A DNA stretch of 64,000 nt from Hemicentrotus pulcherrimus (lineage: Eukaryota; Echinodermata; Echinoidea; Camarodonta; Strongylocentrotidae), in contig BEXV01000011.1 in assembly GCA_003118195.1 (NCBI GenBank), positions 225,842 to 289,841 of the forward strand. Reading direction: 5' to 3'. Below are positions 57,351 to 64,000 of this stretch, in pieces. Position numbers and translations under genes: made by a program. The notes below the pieces were generated by a model, which was not told the DNA's origin, searched no databases, and saw only the letters and a list, made by a program, of their open reading frames with translations. Every line of letters starts with the position of its first letter. Positions within the stretch are counted from its first letter, which is position 1.

Positions 57351-60300
57351 CTGGAAAGAAAGAGTAAAGAATATAAAATTTAAATAAATCGAATTAATAT
57401 AAGGTTGTAATGATGTTAAGAGAAAACATTGCAGCCAAGTAAATACATTCCTTTACAAAAAAACAGGCAAAAATAGTATGACTTTTTGTCAAAATGTTTA
57501 GTACATGTAGGCATTTACACTTTATGATTTGTACAGAATTAATGTCCGTGTACATGGATATTCAAAGCATGGTCCAGGCTTTGTTTGGAAGAAAATCTCT
57601 CAATTTGAAAATGAAGTACAACCTCTTCTGATCTTGTCCTCCAACAAATAGAGAATTTCATGATTGTATAGCCTGTTCATATCATAAAACGATTTTGCAA
57701 ACAAGCAACACGTATTCACAGAGAAACAGAGACCCATATGCTTATTTATAGCTTCTGGAAATATACATTCTCAATGTGAATCCCACAAACATTACAAGGC
57801 TTTACTTACCTTAATATAAGCCTATAAATTAGCCAGCTTTTAAACAACAAATTGAGATCAAACTGGATGGCTAAGTTGTTTATGAGCTTGCATTCATATT
57901 CTACCCCCTATGACGATGAAAACCTGACCAATATTGTATACATACATGTACATACAGTGTAAGAAAAAAAACAAGACCTATTATATTGTGTATTCATCCC
58001 AGATAAAGGGGTCCCTTGTAAACAGCACTGAGCAATGGTCCACTGGTCTTCAGCTTGATACAGTGAATAAAAACCATCAATTACTTTACCGCTGCTGGAG
58101 GGACGATTAGAGACTGCTCTGCTTGAATAGGCAAGAAAGGGGGGCTTATAGGCCCTTTATGTAGGGGGTAATTGTTCCAAGGGTAGATGGGACCAGGGTA
58201 TGTTAGTAACTCTCATATCCCTGATGGGACAGTGTTTTGTGACTGCTGCTGGTGATGCAGGCAGTACACGCGTTTTTTCTTTTTCCTAAATAAATTCAAG
58301 TTCATGTGCTTAAAAATATTTCCAGACCTAGGCTTTCCAGTATTATTGCTTCATTCCTACCTCAGAATCTTTTTTTTTTCTGGAAAATATAATCACTCAA
58401 ATAAAATAAAATGTAACTCAGTGAAATGACAGTTCCCAACCATCCCCTTTCTGACTCAAAACAAAAGTCATTCAGGAGATCAAAAGAAGAACCAAAAGAA
58501 AGGAATGATTAACTCACCCTCTCCCTCCTAAATAAAACCAATCAATTTTTTAAAAATTATGAGTAATTGTTTATTTCTGCGGCTGACTCCTCACCCAATG
58601 CCAAGTTGTTAAAGCTAGGCCAGGGTAGAGATTTCTGTATTCATTCAGAGCCAGAAGGCCGTTAACTCTGTATTATAGTGTAAGAGTTAACACCCTCCTG
58701 CCTCCAAACAGACATGCACCAGACCGTTGAATGATTTGGGAACTGTGTCAAAGATCATGCCTCATCAAGTCTGAGATTACTGTCTACCTAACCCCTCTTG
58801 GAATAAAGGAGCTTTATCGTTATAATTGGCAACAACAAACACATTAAAGGAGAATAAAATCAATACTGTAATTAAAGACACTGTTCAGACACTGTTCTTG
58901 TAAGTTATCCACCAGACCAGTATACTCAGCCAAGGAGTAGTCACAAATGCGACTGTTATTCTGCCAAAACTACAGAATATATAATTCTAAAATTTGTTAA
59001 ATCAAATTAACTGGAAAGGGTAATAGATGAAACCAGCCAAATATAAACATGTATTTCTAAAATTAATGTATTCTGCTCAATATCTGCTCATATTCTACAC
59101 CAAGTTGCCCTGAGAAAATGCACAATCAATTTAGCAAACAGCATAATTATCTTTACCAGTACATCATTAAGTCAAGTCTCATCATATTTTTAAAAAAAAC
59201 TTAATTAAACATGAATCCTATGAACAGTGAGAGACATTTATGAAGAAATAAAGTAAAAGTGCACCACTCACCTTAAAAGATAGTTTGTGTACAGCAAGAA
59301 TGTACAAAATCAACCACAAATAACTTCACCTATAAACATTTTAAGGGTTCATGGTTAAGGAATTTAAAGTAAAAATGAATAACATGAAACACCGCACAAT
59401 CACGCTTGGAACTGAAGTCAGACGAGCATTCTGTGAGGGTCGATCTTTGCTAGATGAACACATATGGGTGCATTGACACTACCCACAATTATCTGTGTCA
59501 ATTTAGAATCAATTGCCATCTCTCTTTATATAAGCAACATTTGGAGCTTAATAGCCTTAAATAGTTTAACATTCTAAAAATGACTTAAACTTATTAAATA
59601 TTATATTCTAAATATCATTGAAAGTATCCAAACTTCCATATCCCTCTTGTCGGCAGTATAGTTTACTTTTTTGTATTTACAAATGTAAGTATATTTCTGA
59701 TGTATCATTTATGCTCCATAGTAATTAATTACATCCTAGTGGAAATTTTGTTTTACAAAGCCATCATAGACCTTCTTAAAAGGTCTCCCCTTTCATTTCA
59801 TATTGATTGTAAAGTCAACCATATTTTGTATATTTTGACTACTTTGTATTTTCATTTTCACATCCACACAAATTTACATCAGAAAGTACTGACAGTCTTT
59901 GTAGGAGTCAAATCCTAGCAAAAAGCCAACCTCCCAAAACATACTAGTATTCATTCTTTCTGTTAATCATGCCAGCATCTAATTCCAAGCAACACCCCAA
60001 CAATTTCAACCAAAATAGTTGTACTAGGGTCTAGGGGTTTAGCTAGTAGCCTAGTAGATCTAGGCCTAGTCTAGATCTAGTAGACGTTTACAATACACCC
60101 ATCTAGTCTATATTCCTAGAGTCAACCTGACCCAGAAATTGACAAAAAAAAGACAACTGATGTATGTAAACAGTGTGAGGAGGCAAATAAACTTTTCCTA
60201 CCAAAAATAAAATCGCAAAATTCTATGGAGAGTTTACTACCTGCACTTCCACAGATATTCATGTATGGGACTGAGCTGGAGTATTTACACACAGACTTGG

Positions 60301-60362
60301 TACTATCTACGCTAGACTACTTCATCAAGGATAGTAATCGAGGTCTCAGCTCACCGACTTAC
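57351..60362 (-). other. Probable 5' UTR intron of the F-box/LRR gene
   Basis: AT-rich and without coding sequence that I can support on either strand. It runs from the acceptor at 57351 back to a strong donor (TTAGG|GTAAGT) at 60362. I see no repeats or RNA genes that I can name. Confidence 0.4.
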
Positions 60363-60700
60363 CCTAATTAAGTCAGATGAGGTTGTTTCATTAGTATTCT
60401 GAAACACTAAATTTTACTCACGAACACGGGATCGGGGTGGGCGTTTTGTTGCGATGAGCGAATGAGAGTGACGAAAGGTAAACAGACAGTACCGTACGGT
60501 ACGGGCGCAAAACTCTTCAAACTAACCAGGGACGGCCCAGTTGCGCTGCGCTATTTAAACTTGCGGTGGGCCTGGGGCAGCGGCCGGGCCGATGTGCTGC
60601 TGCGAGCTAGCGAAAGGGCTCTATGCCTGCTGTGTTGTTCCATACATGATAATTCAACGACTCCGCCAAAAAATGGGCGTGGTCCTTTAAGGTCAGCTTG
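60363..60700 (-). promoter_or_regulatory. Probable distal first exon and promoter of the F-box/LRR gene
   Basis: A GC-rich island in otherwise AT-rich DNA. On the minus strand it contains a TATA-like TTTAAATA near 60550, a CCACGCCC (KLF/SP-type) box near 60675, and a donor consensus ending the putative exon at 60363. A palindrome CCGTACGG lies near 60493. No transcript evidence is available. Confidence 0.35.
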
Positions 60701-62284
60701 ATTCCTCAAAGCTTTACTTTGTCAGAAAAGAGTTATGGCAAAAAAAGATGGGTTCAACTCCTATGATTATTGGGAACCGATTAAACTTGCTTTAATCCAT
60801 TACGTTGATATGACAGGTAGACTAATCACTTTTTTTTAAATGTTAGATTACCGTAATTTGCCTCTGCAAAATGTTTTTATTTCAAAACTTTTTTAATCTT
60901 TTTTCTTTGATAATGATTACAATCAATTTTAATTCTAGGACACGTACAGTTAGCAACTTATTTATTCCGATACCATTTGTAAATTTGATGTTTTTGTTTT
61001 GTTTTGTGTAACTCAAGAATGAAGATAGATTGGTAATTAACTTTACAACTTGACATTCTCTAGAAACATAAATCGGGACAAATAAATTGTTCACATACTT
61101 AAACAATTACAAAACTTTTTTAAGGGTGTGAATAATTTAGTTGTTAATCATGTACATGATGGGACACAATTCCCCTATAAGCCTACTACACAAAATCATT
61201 CGAAGTGGCCATCAAGGAATGTTCAAGAATTTACCTTTCTCTTGATTTAAAGTATGCCTTTTTTGTGACCATTCATTATACACATTTTCCTCTAATGTCA
61301 CATTTCCATTGTGTAATTATTTGTTATTAACATAAAAGTCTCAGAGCCCCCTTCTCAGGCAGGCTCCATGGCTCTGAACGAGACTATGATGATTCTAAAG
61401 TAGGTCATATTGAAATGAGAATATATATCAATTTATGCAGCACTATTTATTGTTTGATTATTTCATCAAATAATACTTCTTATTGCATCTTGATGATTAA
61501 AAACCCTTTTTACTACATAGTCAACCACTTTTAAAGTACAAGTTCTAAACAGGATGAATAATGTGGGACTATTTTTTAGGTATCTAATCAGTTAATTTAC
61601 ATAAATATGCATGATTAAAATGATTTTATCTATATAATCATATAAAACAAAGAACATTTGCCACTATTGACATAAAAAAAAACAATTTACATTAAAGGAG
61701 ACATTAATTTTGTCCAAGGAAGGTGCTAGTTGCATTAAAAGAACCAATGATATTCCATAATGTAATGGAGTTTGTCTTACCGTTTGTTCCTCTATGTTAT
61801 TTTATCAAACCTGAAATGTTATTGCACGTGTAGAATGTACCACGCATTCGTTGTTGTTGATGTTGCTGATATACGTTACCTTCAAGTTCAGTTTATTATA
61901 TCGAGAACGAAATGCACATAAAAAGGAAATTTGATAAAATAGGAGAAAAAGGATTTGTAAAGAATAAAGATGAGAAGGAGAGATATATTTAGCCTATAGG
62001 ACTGAAGCCAGTGGTACTCAGTAAAACTTTGCAAGTTGTTTTAACTATATACTTTCTAGGCCTTATTTCTGGATGGAATCAGCAATTTTTCAAGACAAAA
62101 TGTAATTGATGGTAATGATGATAGTAACGATAATAACAATAATAATGATAATAATAATAATAATAATAAAAATAGAAAATAATAAAGATGGTGATAATGA
62201 TAAAAATGATACATTGTAACAATATTTAACAATAATATTAATAATAATAACAAAAATAATAACAATAATGAAAGAAATAATAAT

Positions 62285-62634
62285 NNNNNNNNNNNNNNNN
62301 NNNNNNNNNNNNNNNNNNNNNNNNNNNNNNNNNNNNNNNNNNNNNNNNNNNNNNNNNNNNNNNNNNNNNNNNNNNNNNNNNNNNNNNNNNNNNNNNNNNN
62401 NNNNNNNNNNNNNNNNNNNNNNNNNNNNNNNNNNNNNNNNNNNNNNNNNNNNNNNNNNNNNNNNNNNNNNNNNNNNNNNNNNNNNNNNNNNNNNNNNNNN
62501 NNNNNNNNNNNNNNNNNNNNNNNNNNNNNNNNNNNNNNNNNNNNNNNNNNNNNNNNNNNNNNNNNNNNNNNNNNNNNNNNNNNNNNNNNNNNNNNNNNNN
62601 NNNNNNNNNNNNNNNNNNNNNNNNNNNNNNNNNN
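62285..62634. other. Assembly gap (350 N)
   Basis: The left flank is (TAA)n low-complexity DNA. Part of the promoter of the gene starting at 62801 could be missing. Confidence 0.99.
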
Positions 62635-62748
62635 ATGTGTGAAGACTTTTCACTATTTCTTTGTCTATGATTGGTCAGTACTCCACTCGTAAAGTTGTAG
62701 ATTTGCTTCATGAATATTTATTAGGCTTCGTGACCTTTACTGTGAATT

Positions 62749-62757
62749 CACTTCCGC
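62749..62757 (+). promoter_or_regulatory. ETS-like site near the start of the last gene
   Basis: CACTTCCGC, reverse complement of the ETS core GGAAGTG, sits about 45 bases before the start codon. ETS sites are common at TATA-less promoters of housekeeping genes. The assignment is inference. Confidence 0.3.
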
Positions 62758-62800
62758 TCATGTCAAATTCGCCTCAAAAGTGCCTACCCAGAAAAACAAC

Positions 62801-64000
62801 ATGGTAAGGCTAATCAATGCATTTATTTTGCATTATTTTGACTTTTTTTCTGCCCAATTATATATATTTTCGAATGCGCTACATTCTTAAGATTCTAAAT
62901 TTGATAATAATGAATGTCTTCTTATCATGCTAACCCAATTTTAGGTACGGTATACGAATGAATTTGCCAATAGAAATATGTAGTACACTGTAGTCCGATG
63001 TATTGCTCCAAGTGTGTGGCTGTTAATGAGTAATGACTGAGATGGCGCTCTTCTTGCCGAAAATCTGACATTTGTAAATCTTGTCTAAATTAGTTTTTAG
63101 AATGTTGACCCTGTGAATTATTTTTTTCTTCACGAGATGTTTAACAACTTTGTGAAAAATATAAAATTGTTTTCTTCCCAATACGTTAGACCTTACAAAT
63201 AGATCTTGGCGTCATCAGTCCCATTCCAAAATGAGTTGAATTGTGTGTGTTTGGATTTCTTTGCGTTGTGATTTTGAACAAGTTAATTTGTGTATGAATC
63301 ATGGCATAGTACAAATTAAGGGCACTTTACTCTAATTTTCTTTTTGCCCTTGACATAAAAAGATTTTCAAGAGATTTAATATATTAAATATTAATTTCAT
63401 GGAACATTAGATTGTTTGGAAGATAATATTTTACAAAAGCACTCTTTAGTTTGACTTTCGTTGAGTTTACTGAGTTTTGTTTTGAATGCATTTCGATGCT
63501 GGCTATCCTATATTTGATTCTATGTTGAGAAAGAGATACTTTTTTATTATTTTCCTGTAAAGATTAGATGATGTATTTATCAATTATTCAGTATTCTTTT
63601 CCAAAAATAAGTGTTTACCACCAAAGATCTCATCACTATATGAGCAAGGTCAAAAGTAATTATCATCTGGATGTAGTAACAGGGGGTTTGATACGAATAC
63701 ACGCTTCATTAGTTCATGCACATTGTTATTTTAAATTCAGCAGTCATCTGTGTGGATGGAACCCTGATTAATGGATAAGAATCCCTTGTTGGATCTTTTG
63801 GCAACTTCAAAAATCCGATGATTAGTTAGTTTTATCCCTTGTTGGAAAATCTGTTATTGTGAAGACATTTTTTGTTGTACCCGGTAGTTTTCCAAAATTT
63901 GACATTTTTAGCTAACTTAATATCAAATTTGTGTCCAAATTATTCATTCATTCTTTCTTTCTTATGCAGGCCTCTGGTTTGGAAGAGGCCATCCTGCAAG
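62801..64000 (+). CDS. 5' end of an unrecognised gene (first two coding exons, truncated by window edge)
   Basis: An ATG at 62801-62803 (context AACATGG) is immediately followed by a consensus donor GTAAGG. After a 1.17 kb intron, a strong acceptor (TTTCTTTCTTATGCAG) ends at 63969 and the frame continues in phase as Ala-Ser-Gly-Leu-Glu-Glu-Ala-Ile-Leu-Gln to the window end, giving MASGLEEAILQ. A start codon alone in its exon, right at the splice site, is a common arrangement in animal genes. Eleven residues are too few to name the protein. Confidence 0.5.

Larger units (their letters stand above)
60701..62800. other. Intergenic region with assembly gap
   Basis: AT-rich, with no coding sequence seen. 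A (TAA/GAT)n-type low-complexity block starts at 62098 and runs into a 350-base gap of N (62285-62634). The last 160 bases before 62801 are probably the promoter and 5' UTR of the next gene. Confidence 0.6.

Noticed and set aside
62090..62711. Long open frames crossing the 62285-62634 gap
   Set aside because: Artefacts of reading N as open codons.

Overview
The window is animal nuclear DNA. It is AT-rich, with short GT-AG exons in long introns, many small foldback elements, tRNA-derived SINE fragments and microsatellites. The echinoderm-like repeats (for example the 'GCC-GAGG...GTCCGTCCG' dispersed repeat) and intron-rich orthologues of vertebrate genes point to a marine deuterostome, most likely a sea urchin. 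That assignment is inference from sequence style, not a database match. There are two assembly gaps (47078-47117, 62285-62634) and one single N at 19747.

Layout. (1) 1-2554: upstream/5' region of the first gene, with no convincing coding sequence. (2) 2555-26314, plus strand: a complete copper-transporting P1B-type ATPase (single-copy ATP7A/ATP7B type), 20 coding exons, 1515 codons including the stop. All exon phases join, but there is one in-frame TAG in the sixth of eight heavy-metal-binding domains. The 3' UTR probably runs to about 27140. (3) 27140-33600: intergenic, repeat-rich. (4) 33651-49806, plus strand: a complete phosphoribosylformylglycinamidine synthase (PFAS, purine synthesis step 4), 23 coding exons, 1342 residues. 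(5) 51000-57221, minus strand: an F-box/leucine-rich-repeat protein, 7 coding exons, 940 residues, with a long acidic N-terminal region that carries a duplicated 23-residue motif. A 5' UTR exon lies at 57222-57350 and a probable distal one near 60363. (6) 62801 to the window end, plus strand: the first two exons of a further, unrecognised gene.

The genes are not functionally linked as an operon would be: copper export, purine synthesis and probable SCF ubiquitin-ligase substrate recognition. PFAS and the F-box gene converge, with poly(A) signals fewer than 100 bp apart. The F-box gene and the last gene diverge from a roughly 2.4 kb region holding one assembly gap.

Most interesting signals: the premature stop in an otherwise intact eight-domain ATP7; decayed copies of real exons lying in neighbouring introns (ATP7 exon 13, PFAS exon 5); the repeated motif in the F-box protein; six copies of a roughly 390 bp TTAA-flanked MITE; and a 732 bp foldback element with 9-bp target duplications. 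I did not find a prokaryote-type defence or CRISPR system here, and the window does not look like one.
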